Source: Bacteroidota bacterium
GTDB taxonomy: Bacteria > Bacteroidota > Bacteroidia > Cytophagales > Cytophagaceae
Reading direction: 5' to 3'
Length of the DNA stretch: 64,000 nucleotides
NCBI GenBank assembly: GCA_023392125.1
Contig: JAEVZS010000018.1
Location: 37,330 to 101,329, forward strand
Part shown: positions 34,922-44,029 of the stretch, piece after piece
Numbering within the stretch: position 1 is the stretch's first letter
Layout of the letters: each line of letters starts with the position of its first letter
Translations under genes and position numbers: made by a program
Notes under the pieces: generated by a model
What the model was told of the DNA's origin: nothing
Seen by the model: the letters and a program-made list of their open reading frames with translations, nothing else
Database searches by the model: none

Positions 34922-37459
34922 TTATTCTTCGGCAGATTTCTCCACTTTCTTCTTTTTAACTTTGAAAGTGAGCACTTCACTCTTACCGTCATAATCCGCG
35001 ACCAGCGTATCTCCCTCCTGGACTTCTCCTTTCAGGATTTCTTCGGCTACCGGATCCTCAAGATATTTCTGAATCGCTCTGTTAAGCGGTCTTGCTCCAT
35101 ACTGAGGATCGTATCCCCTTTCACTGAGGAAATCCTTTGCCTTTTCTGTAAGCTCTATGTTATAGCCCAGATTATGAATGCGCGCAAACACTTTTTCAAG
35201 AGTAAGATCAATAATCTTATGCAGATCAGGTCTCTCCAGTGAGTTGAAGACGATTACATCATCAAGTCTGTTAAGGAACTCAGGTGAAAACGCTTTTCTA
35301 AGTGCATTCTGAATGGTACCTTTCATGATATCATCCAGATTTGCCTGTTTCGCTGCCGTACTGAAACCGATACCGGCACCGAAATCCTTCAGATCTCTTG
35401 CTCCGATATTGGAAGTCATGATGATAATGGTATTTCTAAAGTCGACTCTTCTTCCCAGACCGTCTGTCAGGATACCATCATCCAGCACCTGTAACAGAAG
35501 GTTAAACACATCCGGATGCGCTTTTTCGATCTCGTCAAGCAATACAACACTATATGGTTTTCTTCTGATTTTCTCAGTCAGCTGCCCACCTTCTTCATAT
35601 CCTACATAACCGGGAGGCGCTCCGACAAGCCTCGATACAGAGAATTTCTCCATATACTCACTCATATCGATACGTACAAGCGCTTCTTCCTTATCAAAAA
35701 GATACGTAGCAAGCGCTTTGGCCAGCTCTGTTTTACCAACCCCAGTAGGACCCAGGAAAATAAATGACCCAATAGGTTTTTTAGGATCCTTCAACCCTAC
35801 TCTGGTACGCTGAATGGCTTTCACCATTTTCTTTATTGCCTCATCCTGCCCTATAACCTTGCCTTGCAGCTCGGTTCCCATGTTCAGAAGCTTATTACCC
35901 TCATTCTGATTTATTCTGCTAACAGGAATGCCGGTCATCATGGCAATAACTTCCGCAACATTTTCCTCTTTTACCAGATAGCGCTTCTTCCGGGTTTCTT
36001 CTTCCCATTTCTGCTTGGCGATGTCCAGCTGTTCAAGCAACTTTTTCTCCTTATCTCTAAGTTGAGCAGCCTCCTCGTATTTCTGGCTTTTAACCACTTT
36101 ATTCTTTTCCTTCTTGATATTTTCAATCTGCTCTTCGAGCTTGACAATATCAGCAGGTACATGAATATTGTTGATATGCACTCTTGCTCCGGCCTCATCC
36201 ATTACATCAATGGCCTTGTCCGGAAGAAAACGATCACTAATATATCTGTCTGAAAGCTTTACGCAGGTTTCAATTGCCTCCGGTGTAAAGTTTACATGAT
36301 GATGCTCTTCATATTTTTCCTTGATGTTATTAAGGATTTCAATTGTTTCTTCCGGCGTTGTAGCATCCACCATAACAATCTGAAATCTTCTTGCCAGTGC
36401 TCCGTCTTTTTCAATGTACTGACGGTATTCATCAAGCGTAGTAGCTCCTATGCATTGGATGTCACCCCGTGCAAGCGCTGGCTTAAACATATTGGAAGCA
36501 TCCAGCGATCCGGAAGCCCCACCGGCTCCCACAATTGTATGCAACTCATCAATAAACAGGATGACTTCCGGAGATTTTTCCAGCTCATTCATCACTGCTT
36601 TCATCCGCTCCTCAAACTGTCCGCGGTATTTGGTACCGGCAACCAGCGAAGCAAGATCGAGCGTTACGACCCTTTTGTTAAAGAGCACCCGGGAAACTTT
36701 CTTCTGAATAATCCGCAAAGCAAGCCCTTCTGCAATCGCAGTTTTACCTACTCCCGGCTCTCCTATCAGAATAGGGTTGTTCTTTTTACGACGGCTCAAT
36801 ACCTGAGCAACACGCTCAATTTCTTTTTCCCTTCCTACAATCGGATCCAGCTTGCCTTCTTCTGCGTGCTTGGTCAGATCCCGGCCAAAATTGTCCAGTA
36901 CAGGTGTCCTTGATTTTTCGGCTGTTCCGCCTTTCTGAGGCTCTTTTCCGGCACCGGAACCACCAAAAATTCTTGAGCTTTCTTCATCGCCTTCATCGGT
37001 ATCTCCGGAGGCCATTGGGTTTTGAGTATGATATTCCAATAGTTCTTTCACAACTTCGTAGTTAACATCGAACTTTTCCAGGATCTGAGTAGCCACATTA
37101 TCTTCATCCCGAAGGATGGAGAGCAGCAAATGCTCAGTACCGATCAGCTCACTTTTAAAAATTTTTGCTTCCAGGTAGGTTATCTTCAATACCTTTTCAG
37201 ATTGCCTGGTCAATGGAATATTGGTAAGATTCTTCACGTTCCCTGTAGCTGTTCCTTTAATTGCATTTTCTACAGATGACCTGAGCTCCTCCAATGACAC
37301 TCCCAGTTTTTTCAATAAGCCTATAGCTACGCCTTCTCCTTCCCGTATCATGCCTAATAGCAGGTGTTCCGCTCCAATATAGTCATGTCCAAGCCGGAGA
37401 GCCTCTTCTCTGCTTAGCGAAATTACTTCTTTTACTCGGTTTGAAAATTTTGCTTCCAT
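34922..37459 (-). CDS. clpC: ATP-dependent Clp protease ATP-binding subunit ClpC
   Basis: 845 residues. Two Clp_N repeats (about 4-72 and 78-143), AAA+ module 1 with Walker A GEPGVGKT (233-240) and VILFIDELHT, a UVR-like coiled segment (about 435-500), and AAA+ module 2 with Walker A GPTGVGKT (570-577) and the arginine-rich sensor region. An IGF tripeptide in GAGIGFST in module 2 marks the loop that docks ClpP, so this is the protease unfoldase and not a disaggregase. No ClpP gene is nearby. Single gene with an AAGGA ribosome site. Confidence 0.96.
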   Translation of the reverse strand: MEAKFSNRVKEVISLSREEALRLGHDYIGAEHLLLGMIREGEGVAIGLLKKLGVSLEELRSSVENAIKGTATGNVKNLTNIPLTRQSEKVLKITYLEAKIFKSELIGTEHLLLSILRDEDNVATQILEKFDVNYEVVKELLEYHTQNPMASGDTDEGDEESSRIFGGSGAGKEPQKGGTAEKSRTPVLDNFGRDLTKHAEEGKLDPIVGREKEIERVAQVLSRRKKNNPILIGEPGVGKTAIAEGLALRIIQKKVSRVLFNKRVVTLDLASLVAGTKYRGQFEERMKAVMNELEKSPEVILFIDELHTIVGAGGASGSLDASNMFKPALARGDIQCIGATTLDEYRQYIEKDGALARRFQIVMVDATTPEETIEILNNIKEKYEEHHHVNFTPEAIETCVKLSDRYISDRFLPDKAIDVMDEAGARVHINNIHVPADIVKLEEQIENIKKEKNKVVKSQKYEEAAQLRDKEKKLLEQLDIAKQKWEEETRKKRYLVKEENVAEVIAMMTGIPVSRINQNEGNKLLNMGTELQGKVIGQDEAIKKMVKAIQRTRVGLKDPKKPIGSFIFLGPTGVGKTELAKALATYLFDKEEALVRIDMSEYMEKFSVSRLVGAPPGYVGYEEGGQLTEKIRRKPYSVVLLDEIEKAHPDVFNLLLQVLDDGILTDGLGRRVDFRNTIIIMTSNIGARDLKDFGAGIGFSTAAKQANLDDIMKGTIQNALRKAFSPEFLNRLDDVIVFNSLERPDLHKIIDLTLEKVFARIHNLGYNIELTEKAKDFLSERGYDPQYGARPLNRAIQKYLEDPVAEEILKGEVQEGDTLVADYDGKSEVLTFKVKKKKVEKSAEE

Positions 37460-37559
37460 AATAATTTCCTTAAGGAGCTAAACGTGATTTACATTTTTTC
37501 GTTGCTATAAGCGCATGAAAACTTTAAATCCGGCTTATAGTGAGAACATGGACACTAAG

Positions 37560-38201
37560 TCAATTGTTCATCCCAACTATCTGACATTTATTAAGAATTT
37601 GGGAGGATTCGGGACCTTCACAAAACAATAAATCGATAATGCTCAGATTTTCCACAAAATCTTTGCCAAACAATTGGGTGTATCGGGCCAATCGGATTTC
37701 TTCCTCCTGTTCCTGAAACTTTGGATGCACCTTATTCCTGCCATCAAACACATGATCAGCCTCTATATTTTCAGGATCAATGTAACATTCTGAAATACGC
37801 ACCCCTTTCTTCCAGTCTATTAACTTCAAAACCAGTTGAAGAAGTTCCATATTTAAATCAAACAAAAATTTATGTTTTTTAAAAAAAATTTGGCGGAATA
37901 ATTCTTCATAATACTCAAAAAAAGGTGCTTTGCCATATGCAGAGGAAATAGTTCTCCAATGCACAGGAAGCCACTTCTGATTATAATCGATCTCCGCATC
38001 ACGGATCAGCATCTTCTGCCCTGTTTTCCTGACGGGGATATTTAATTCTGTCACTTTATTCGCCCCCAGTATGTAGCATCGGTTTCGATAGCTTTGTTTC
38101 TGATAATGCTCCTGCCCTTCCAGAATCAGCCCCTCAAAAGCTCCCAGTCTGACAAAATAACTGACCGGAGGCAGATACTGTATTTCTGTCAGTATTTCCA
38201 T
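37560..38201 (-). CDS. WbqC family protein
   Basis: 213 residues. EIQYLPPVSYFVRLGAFE, LEGQEHYQKQSYRNRCYI, NIPVRK and NQKWLPVHWRTISSAYGKAP are typical of the WbqC-like family, often found in polysaccharide gene clusters; the activity is unknown. Here it lies between clpC and an acyltransferase, divergent from the latter. A TAAATTTG box ends five bases before the ATG. Confidence 0.9.
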   Translation of the reverse strand: MEILTEIQYLPPVSYFVRLGAFEGLILEGQEHYQKQSYRNRCYILGANKVTELNIPVRKTGQKMLIRDAEIDYNQKWLPVHWRTISSAYGKAPFFEYYEELFRQIFFKKHKFLFDLNMELLQLVLKLIDWKKGVRISECYIDPENIEADHVFDGRNKVHPKFQEQEEEIRLARYTQLFGKDFVENLSIIDLLFCEGPESSQILNKCQIVGMNN

Positions 38202-38205
38202 CCGG

Positions 38206-38213
38206 CAAATTTA
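38206..38213 (-). promoter_or_regulatory. TAnnTTTG box directly before the WbqC-like start
   Basis: TAAATTTG on the minus strand, followed by CCGG and the ATG at 38201. If used, the mRNA would begin at about the start codon. The nearest TTG upstream gives a spacer of 14, shorter than usual. Confidence 0.4.
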
Positions 38214-38316
38214 TGGGTTCGTATTCACAATAGCAGTGTATTTTAAGGAACTTTTTGCACAACCTGATTAACAAACCTGTCTTTCCTTAACCATTTTTTA
38301 CTATTTTCACAGGCAC

Positions 38317-39162
38317 ATGTTATTATTCAGACTTATATCACGCTTACCTTTTCCGATATTATACTGCATATCAGGAATTTTGTATATTATCAGCTACAAA
38401 ATTATCGGTTACAGAAAGCGAATTGTTTTTCAAAATCTCAGAAACAGTTTCCCGCAAAAGACCACGGAAGAAATAAATAAAATTGCAGATACCTTTTACC
38501 TCCATCTTTGTGATCTCATCGTAGAAACTATTAAGCTTTTGAGTATATCCGAGAAAGAATTCAAAAGACGGGTTCGTATAAGCAATATTGATCTGCCTCT
38601 CCAATATATCAGCCAAAAGCAATCCATCATAGTGCTTACCGGCCACACCGGCAACTGGGAATGGTTATTACAGGCATGTCAGCTTCATTCCCCTATGCCA
38701 ATTGACGCTGTATACAAACCATTGTCAAATCGCTTTTTTGACCGGCTTATGCTGGCTATACGCACACGGTTTGATGCCCGGCTGATTCCCATGAAGGATG
38801 TTGCTCGCTCAGTCGTACGAAGGAAAAATGACTTATGGTCTATTGCCATGGTTGCCGATCAGACACCTTTAAAAACTGAAATACAGTTTGTAAATACCTT
38901 TCTTAATCAACGGACACCCTGGTTTGTCGGAGCAGAAAAGATCGCACGGCTGGCCAGAGTTCCTGTTTTCTACGTGGGGATGAAAAAGTTTAAGCGCGGC
39001 TATTACGAAGTATATTTTGAAAAGCTGGGCGAAGCGACAAACATTGCCGAAGAAGATACTTTTCCCATTATCCAGGCATTTTCTGAAAAGCTGGAGAAAA
39101 ACATCGAAGACTTTCCGGAATACTGGCTATGGTCTCATCGCCGATGGAAGCATAAAGTTTAG
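38317..39162 (+). CDS. lysophospholipid/Kdo2-lipid A-type acyltransferase (LpxL/HtrB family)
   Basis: 281 residues. One N-terminal membrane segment (about 8-27). The catalytic H-x4-E is His110...Glu115 in TGHTGNWEW; VADQTP (about 186-191) is the second conserved block, and EYWLWSHRRWKH closes the domain. It adds a secondary acyl chain to lipid A; in this phylum the exact acceptor can differ. Convergent with the threonylcarbamoyl gene, eight bases apart. Confidence 0.92.
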   Translation: MLLFRLISRLPFPILYCISGILYIISYKIIGYRKRIVFQNLRNSFPQKTTEEINKIADTFYLHLCDLIVETIKLLSISEKEFKRRVRISNIDLPLQYISQKQSIIVLTGHTGNWEWLLQACQLHSPMPIDAVYKPLSNRFFDRLMLAIRTRFDARLIPMKDVARSVVRRKNDLWSIAMVADQTPLKTEIQFVNTFLNQRTPWFVGAEKIARLARVPVFYVGMKKFKRGYYEVYFEKLGEATNIAEEDTFPIIQAFSEKLEKNIEDFPEYWLWSHRRWKHKV

Positions 39163-39169
39163 TTCAGGA

Positions 39170-39799
39170 TTAAACAAAGTCATCCAGATTGCCAATCCCT
39201 TCCCGAATGACCGTAAAATCTCCGTCTACACAATCCACTACTGTAGAGGGAACATTATTACCTGGCCCGCCATTGATCACAATATCAACAAGTGATTTGT
39301 ATTTATCATAAATCATCTCCGGATCGGTAGCGTATTCTACAATTTCATCATCGTCCTTTACCGAGGTTGAGATAATAGGATTTCCAAGCTCTTTAACCAG
39401 CAGACGCGGAATAGCATGATCAGGCACACGAATACCCACCGTTTTTTTATTGGTATCCAACATCTTAGGAACATTATTACCCGCAGGAAGGATAAAAGTA
39501 AAGGGGCCGGGCAAGGCTTTTTTCATTACCTTAAATACATGATTGGGAAGACTTTTGGTATAATCAGAGATATGGCTCAGATCATAGCATATAAAGGAAA
39601 GATTGATACGCTTCGGGTTCAGTTGCTTTATCCGGATAATTTTTTCAATGGCAGCCTTATTCCGTATATCACAGCCGAGTCCATACACGGTATCTGTAGG
39701 ATAAATAATCACCCCGCCTTTTCTCAAAACTTCAACCACTTCCTGAATTTTTCTGGGCTGGGGATTATGCGGATTTATATCAATGAGCTCTGCTTTCAT
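39170..39799 (-). CDS. L-threonylcarbamoyladenylate synthase (Sua5/YwlC/YrdC type)
   Basis: 209 residues from ATG 39799; the frame extends to a TTG at 39820. KGGVIIYPTDTVYGLGCDIR (about 27-46) is the ATP/threonine site, IKQLNPKRINLSFICYDLSH and ALPGPFTFILPA follow, and VGIRVPDH is conserved. It makes threonylcarbamoyl-AMP for t6A in tRNA. It lacks the C-terminal Sua5 extension. Confidence 0.93.
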   Translation of the reverse strand: MKAELIDINPHNPQPRKIQEVVEVLRKGGVIIYPTDTVYGLGCDIRNKAAIEKIIRIKQLNPKRINLSFICYDLSHISDYTKSLPNHVFKVMKKALPGPFTFILPAGNNVPKMLDTNKKTVGIRVPDHAIPRLLVKELGNPIISTSVKDDDEIVEYATDPEMIYDKYKSLVDIVINGGPGNNVPSTVVDCVDGDFTVIREGIGNLDDFV

Positions 39800-39979
39800 A
39801 CATGGGTTCTTTTCAAACAATCAATCCAAAGAAATATATATTGTTTTAGTAAAATTGTGCTATAATCTATCCCCAAGGGGAACCCGTACAATTTACCTCT
39901 GCAAATTTAGTTTTTAAATTAAAGCAACATAAATCTTACCGACAATATACCGGCGATTTTTCATTTCCAAACAAATGAA

Positions 39980-39987
39980 TAATTTTG
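39980..39987 (+). promoter_or_regulatory. TAnnTTTG box directly before mltG
   Basis: TAATTTTG ends seven bases before the ATG at 39994, putting the start point at or next to the ATG. Only TTT is found at the expected -33 spot. Confidence 0.5.
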
Positions 39988-39993
39988 CTACAT

Positions 39994-41037
39994 ATGAAGA
40001 CATCTCTCCAGTTCAAGGCCGGAGCAATTCTGATTGGCGCCTTACTATTTATTATCACAACTTTCTCGGGATATCAGTATTTCTTCACCTCCAACTTTAT
40101 GATTAAGGAAGAGGCCGGAAAGGAGTATTTCCTTTATATCCCGGAAGGAGCTACATTCAAAACCGTTGTTGATTCTTTGCAAAAGAACAATGTCCTGCAC
40201 GATATTCTTTCCTTCAGTTTTGTCGCAAAGATTATGAAGTATCAGGACCATATCAAGCCTGGACGGTACCTGATCAGGGCACACACAAATAACCTTGAGG
40301 TGGTAAAGCGACTGAAGCGGGGAGTTCAGACACCTCTCAATCTGACATTTAATAATATCCGTACCAAAGCAGACCTTGCCGAAAAGCTGAGCAGCCGGCT
40401 CCAGCCGGCTCCGGAACAGATTCTGGCTCTGCTGCACGACCAGGAATATACCAGATCTTACGGCTTGGATACCAATACAATCATGGCTATTTTCATTCCC
40501 AATACATATGAGCTGTTCTGGACGATTACTCCCGAAGAATTATTCGGAAGAATGCATAAAGAATATGAAAAATTCTGGAATGAAGAGCGCCGGGAAAAGG
40601 CTAAAAAGCTTGGCCTTACTCCTGAACAGGTTATGATTGTCGCTTCTATCGTGGAGGCAGAAACCAATATGAACGACGAAAAACCTACAATAGCCGGGGT
40701 ATACCTCAATCGTTTGTCAAAAGGCTGGCTTCTGCAGGCAGATCCGACAGTAAAATTTGCCCTGAATGACTTTGCGATCCGGAGAATCACATTTGAGCAT
40801 ATTAAAACAGACTCACCGTACAATACCTATAAGTATGAGGGACTCCCGCCCGGCCCGATCAATCTTCCTTCCATTACATCAATAGAAGCTGTCCTAAACT
40901 ATGAAAAGCACAACTATATGTTTTTTGTCGCAGATCTTGCCAATCCGGGATATCACAAGTTTTCTGAAGATTTCCGGCAACATGTCAACAGTGCCCGCAG
41001 GTACAGAAACGATCTTAACAAAAGAAATATATTTTAG
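39994..41037 (+). CDS. mltG: endolytic peptidoglycan transglycosylase
   Basis: 347 residues from ATG 39994 (a TTG nine bases upstream is also in frame). One N-terminal membrane helix (about 11-28), a LysM-like region (48-115: FLYIPEGATFKTVVDSLQKN), then the YceG domain with the catalytic Glu221 in VASIVEAETNM, and SPYNTYKYEGLPPGPINLPS with HNYMFFVADL near the end. It cuts nascent glycan strands and sets their length. Twenty-one bases later the thioesterase starts in the same direction. Confidence 0.96.
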   Translation: MKTSLQFKAGAILIGALLFIITTFSGYQYFFTSNFMIKEEAGKEYFLYIPEGATFKTVVDSLQKNNVLHDILSFSFVAKIMKYQDHIKPGRYLIRAHTNNLEVVKRLKRGVQTPLNLTFNNIRTKADLAEKLSSRLQPAPEQILALLHDQEYTRSYGLDTNTIMAIFIPNTYELFWTITPEELFGRMHKEYEKFWNEERREKAKKLGLTPEQVMIVASIVEAETNMNDEKPTIAGVYLNRLSKGWLLQADPTVKFALNDFAIRRITFEHIKTDSPYNTYKYEGLPPGPINLPSITSIEAVLNYEKHNYMFFVADLANPGYHKFSEDFRQHVNSARRYRNDLNKRNIF

Positions 41038-41058
41038 CATCAGGAAGAATCAATAATT

Positions 41059-41472
41059 ATGTTTGAACATAACATACAGGTCAGAGTCAGATATGCAGAA
41101 ACTGATCAGATGGGTGTAGTCTATTACGGCAACTATGCAACTTATCTGGAAGTAGCCAGAGTCGAAGCATTCCGCTATCTCGGATTAAGCTATAAAGCAA
41201 TGGAGGACATGGGGATAATGATGCCTGTGGTTGAGTACAAAACAAAATATATCCGCCCTGCCAGGTATGATGATCTTCTGACGATTAAGGTTCAGATCCC
41301 TAAAATGCCATCAGCCAAGATTATTTTTCTCTACGAACTGTACAACGAAGAAGGTACATTGCTGAATACCGCAGAAACAACGCTCGTATTTATCAGCAAA
41401 TTAACAGGAAAAATCACGAATCCTCCCGAAGACTTCAGTCTGTCAATGAAAAAATACTTCGAATCTGAATAA
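41059..41472 (+). CDS. acyl-CoA thioesterase (YbgC/4-hydroxybenzoyl-CoA type, hot-dog fold)
   Basis: 137 residues. The catalytic Asp16 is in YAETDQMGVVYYGNYATYLE, the signature of the YbgC family; VARVEAFRYLGL and YIRPARYDDLLTI follow. It hydrolyses acyl-CoA or acyl-ACP; the natural substrate is unknown. Probably co-transcribed with mltG. Confidence 0.92.
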   Translation: MFEHNIQVRVRYAETDQMGVVYYGNYATYLEVARVEAFRYLGLSYKAMEDMGIMMPVVEYKTKYIRPARYDDLLTIKVQIPKMPSAKIIFLYELYNEEGTLLNTAETTLVFISKLTGKITNPPEDFSLSMKKYFESE

Positions 41473-41489
41473 ATAATTTTACTTTTTAC

Positions 41490-41520
41490 TTGCGCAGATA
41501 TTTATAAAAAGGTAACTTTG
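41490..41520 (+). promoter_or_regulatory. promoter of tRNA-Ser
   Basis: TTG (41490-41492), 20 bases, TAACTTTG (41513-41520): a full match to the Bacteroidota consensus. The tRNA starts 37 bases later. Confidence 0.8.
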
Positions 41521-41556
41521 CGCACCAATTCAGTAAAACTGCTTTGAAAATATCTT

Positions 41557-41641
41557 AGAGGGATGGCAGAGCGGTCGAATGCGGCGGTCTTGAAAACCGT
41601 TGTACCGCAAGGTACCGGGGGTTCGAATCCCTCTCCCTCTG
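41557..41641 (+). tRNA. tRNA-Ser(UGA)
   Basis: 85 bases with a long variable arm, as in class II tRNAs. Acceptor stem AGAGGGA / TCCCTCT, discriminator G at 41641, anticodon stem GCGGT/ACCGT, loop CTTGAAA with anticodon TGA at 41591-41593, and T-loop GTTCGAATC. CCA is not encoded (GCAAAGG follows). It reads UCA and probably other UCN codons. Confidence 0.96.
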
Positions 41642-42056
41642 CAAAGGCGACAGTAAGAAAAACTTGCAGTCGCCTTTTTTTTGCCCAAAGCTCTGTATGA
41701 TCTCCATTTTCATCACATCATACTACAAGATCTCCTATACCTAAAAGCAAGCCACCCAACACAACACGCTGACTTACAGACTAAATACCAATATCCTGTC
41801 TGCATTTGAAAGAATGCGGTTAATGTAAAATCAACTCTGTACTTCTCTATTTCGCCAAAGCTGGTTATAATTTCCATTTTATCATTTAACAAATCAGAGC
41901 AACGTAACTGAAAGGAAAAACCAATTGCTTTGATGCTTCGTATTAACGGCAACCATTACGCTACCCCAAAACATTGGCGGTCATTACATACAAAAAAATT
42001 AAGATGGAGCCCCTAAAAGCTTTTAAAAAAGTAGAGAAAAGTAAAGACATACTAAT
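41642..42056. other. gap between tRNA-Ser and the T9SS cargo gene
   Basis: 415 bases. A hairpin (about 41644-41680, GGCGACAG...CAGTCGCC, then TTTTTTT) ends the tRNA transcript. Two imperfect copies of CCAAAGCT-N6-GAT/AAT-N-TCCATTTT occur at about 41685 and 41853. A 79-residue minus frame here has no family features. Nothing else is seen. Confidence 0.5.
41644..41681 (+). terminator. terminator after tRNA-Ser
   Basis: AGGCGACAG and CAGTCGCCT pair around a loop of about 15 bases (stem with a small internal mismatch), followed by TTTTTTTT from 41674. Confidence 0.85.
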
Positions 42057-42551
42057 ATGACAAAAAACAAATCAAGAATCCCGGTATTGCTTGGAGCAGC
42101 ATTGCTGATGACAGGCTCGGCTCTGGGTCAGGAGGCTGCCAGCGCATCTGGCGGTGATGCCCTGGGAAGTGGTGGAATCGTTAATTATAGTGTTGGACAG
42201 GTGGCATATACAACCAACTCGGGTACTAACGGCACAGTAAGCCAGGGCGTGCAACAAACATTTGAAATTTTTATAACGGATATTAAAGAAACAACTTTAA
42301 ACATTTCGTTGCACGTATTTCCCAACCCGACTGCCGAAAATTTAAATTTACAGATACTCGATTACAAAAATGAAGCGCTGCAATACCAGGTTTACGACAT
42401 GCAGGGAAAATTGCAGAACAGCGGACAAATAGCCTCTGGTCAAACTTCGATTGACATGAATAACCTGCCATCGGCTACCTACTTACTATATGTGAACCAG
42501 GGAAATAAAACTATACAATCATTCAAAATCATCAAAAACAACCAAAAGTAA
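42057..42551 (+). CDS. small T9SS cargo protein
   Basis: 164 residues. Signal peptide 1-24 (RIPVLLGAALLMTGSALGQE). Residues 28-75 (ASGGDALGSGGIVNYSVGQV, then NGTVSQGVQQTFEIF) form a short glycine-rich beta region seen in many small Bacteroidota surface proteins. Residues about 85-164 (HVFPNPTAENLNLQI ... SATYLLYVNQGNKTIQSFKI) are the type A T9SS sorting domain. The stop is two bases before the next start, so the two proteins are made together. Confidence 0.88.
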   Translation: MTKNKSRIPVLLGAALLMTGSALGQEAASASGGDALGSGGIVNYSVGQVAYTTNSGTNGTVSQGVQQTFEIFITDIKETTLNISLHVFPNPTAENLNLQILDYKNEALQYQVYDMQGKLQNSGQIASGQTSIDMNNLPSATYLLYVNQGNKTIQSFKIIKNNQK

Positions 42552-42553
42552 AC

Positions 42554-43714
42554 ATGAAGAAAATATACTTATTAATAGCTGCTGTATTTTTAAGTGCAGC
42601 AAGTATAATGGCTCAGGCTCCGGCAAAAATGAGCTATCAGGCAACTATTCGCAATTCCTCAGATTTCCTTGTTTCAAATAGCACGATAGGAATGCGGATT
42701 TCTATTCTGGAAGGAAGTGCATCCGGAACCACCGTATATGCTGAAATACAAGTTCCAACTTCTAATGCCAATGGATTAGTAAGTATCGAAATTGGCGAAG
42801 GAACAGTAGAGAGCGGTGATTTCTCTGCCATTGACTGGGCAAACGGTTCGTATTTTATCAAAACAGAAACCGATCCGACTGGCGGAACAAACTATACCAT
42901 CACCGGAGTAAGTCAGCTCCTGAGTGTTCCCTATGCATTGTATGCGAAAACAAGCGGAAGCAGCATACCTGGTCCGCAAGGACCGGCCGGAACAGATGGA
43001 AAGTCTGCCTATGAAATTGCCGCGAACAACGGGTTTCCCGGAACAGAAGAGGAATGGCTGGAGAGTTTACAAGGTCCGCAAGGAGAAGCAGGTATAAGCG
43101 GTCAGGGCGTACCTATGGGGGGAACTGCCGGACAGGTATTATCCAAAGTAGACGAAACCGATTACAATACGGCATGGGTCACACCTGCAAGCGGCGGCGG
43201 AGCTCGCCTACAATTGTTCGCTACCAGCACCACCCCACAAGCGAAAAATCCGTATGCTTACAATCGTTATACATTCAATTTTAATAATGTCGTAAGTGGA
43301 GAAAACAGTGCTTCCTGGACAAACAACAATACCTATACCGTACCTGCGGGCATGGGCGGTTTGTACAGTATCAATCTAACCATTGTAGAAACTTATTACG
43401 GGTCATTCGTAAGTCCTGTTCTCGTTTACCCTGAAATTCAGATCACTTCCGGTACCAATGTCATATACTACTATGGTAGCAGTGGCAACGGAAGCGTTTT
43501 ATTACAGGGGAATGATACGGATGGTTCGGCTATAGGGGCAACTGGCGCACCGACTCCTTTTGTCCGGGGTTCAGGCAATTTTATGATTCCTCTGCAGGAA
43601 GGTGATAAAATCAAAGTGTTTTACCGGGCAGGTTCAAGTTCCAATTGTCCGGGCTGCACGATCAGCTTCAGCACGGATGGCAGTACGTATCTGAGCATTG
43701 TAAAAATGGATTAG
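42554..43714 (+). CDS. exported protein with short collagen-like segment and C1q-like C-terminal domain
   Basis: 386 residues. Signal peptide 1-20 (IYLLIAAVFLSAASIMAQ). An N-terminal beta domain (25-125: MSYQATIRNSSDFLVSN ... SQLLSVPYALYAK) is followed by a short collagen-like stretch (GPQGPAGTDGKSAYEIAANN with a second GPQGEAGISG), and residues about 215-386 (LQLFATSTTP..., NTYTVPAGMGGLYSINLTIV, FMIPLQEGDKIKVFYRAGS) have the strands of a C1q/TNF-like jelly roll. No T9SS tail. Collagen-plus-C1q proteins form trimers, so the pair with the T9SS protein may build a surface structure. Function unknown. Confidence 0.82.
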   Translation: MKKIYLLIAAVFLSAASIMAQAPAKMSYQATIRNSSDFLVSNSTIGMRISILEGSASGTTVYAEIQVPTSNANGLVSIEIGEGTVESGDFSAIDWANGSYFIKTETDPTGGTNYTITGVSQLLSVPYALYAKTSGSSIPGPQGPAGTDGKSAYEIAANNGFPGTEEEWLESLQGPQGEAGISGQGVPMGGTAGQVLSKVDETDYNTAWVTPASGGGARLQLFATSTTPQAKNPYAYNRYTFNFNNVVSGENSASWTNNNTYTVPAGMGGLYSINLTIVETYYGSFVSPVLVYPEIQITSGTNVIYYYGSSGNGSVLLQGNDTDGSAIGATGAPTPFVRGSGNFMIPLQEGDKIKVFYRAGSSSNCPGCTISFSTDGSTYLSIVKMD

Positions 43715-43741
43715 ATAACTTTTATTCAGTTTAAAACGCAG

Positions 43742-43767
43742 CCCCGGGATATAACAAAGTCCCGGGG
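43742..43767 (+). terminator. terminator after the C1q-like gene
   Basis: CCCCGGGA, loop of ten, TCCCGGGG, then TTTTATTTTTTTG. It lies 28 bases past the stop. Confidence 0.92.
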
Positions 43768-43934
43768 TTTTATTTTTTTGTTGTATCTGAGGAATAAGTT
43801 GATTTTCTCCCGCAGATGATCTCAAATCCGACAAAAACATGTCAACTACCCTCTGTTAATATCAGAGCCAGGCAAAACAATAGACTGATCCGATGAATAT
43901 ACTCCGGACAAACAAACCACGTTCAAAATAATGT

Positions 43935-43980
43935 ACGATCTTTGTTTAAGGCAGAATGTCCATTCTGATAAACAGATCGT
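43935..43980 (+). promoter_or_regulatory. long imperfect hairpin upstream of the hypothetical gene at 44030
   Basis: ACGATC pairs with GATCGT, TGTTT with AAACA, then CAGAAT with ATTCTG around the loop GTCC: 17 pairs in three blocks split by a two-base bulge and a small internal loop. It sits 50 bases before the ATG. Either a structured 5' leader or a double-strand protein site. Confidence 0.5.
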
Positions 43981-44029
43981 TGACAATCTCCGCTAGCAGA
44001 TATCGCCTGTATCGGATAAACTATACAAA

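Larger units (their letters stand above)
43715..44029. other. gap with terminator and a 46-nt structured element
   Basis: 315 bases. The left part holds the terminator; the rest shows no gene. The structured element at 43935-43980 is listed separately. Confidence 0.6.

Noticed and set aside
41713..41952. 79-residue minus frame between tRNA-Ser and the T9SS gene
   Set aside because: No ribosome site and no homology-like features; it contains part of a short imperfect DNA repeat.
42554..43714. Reading the GPQGPAG segment as a phage tail fibre and the area as a prophage
   Set aside because: No other phage gene is present, the protein has a signal peptide, and it is coupled to a T9SS cargo gene.
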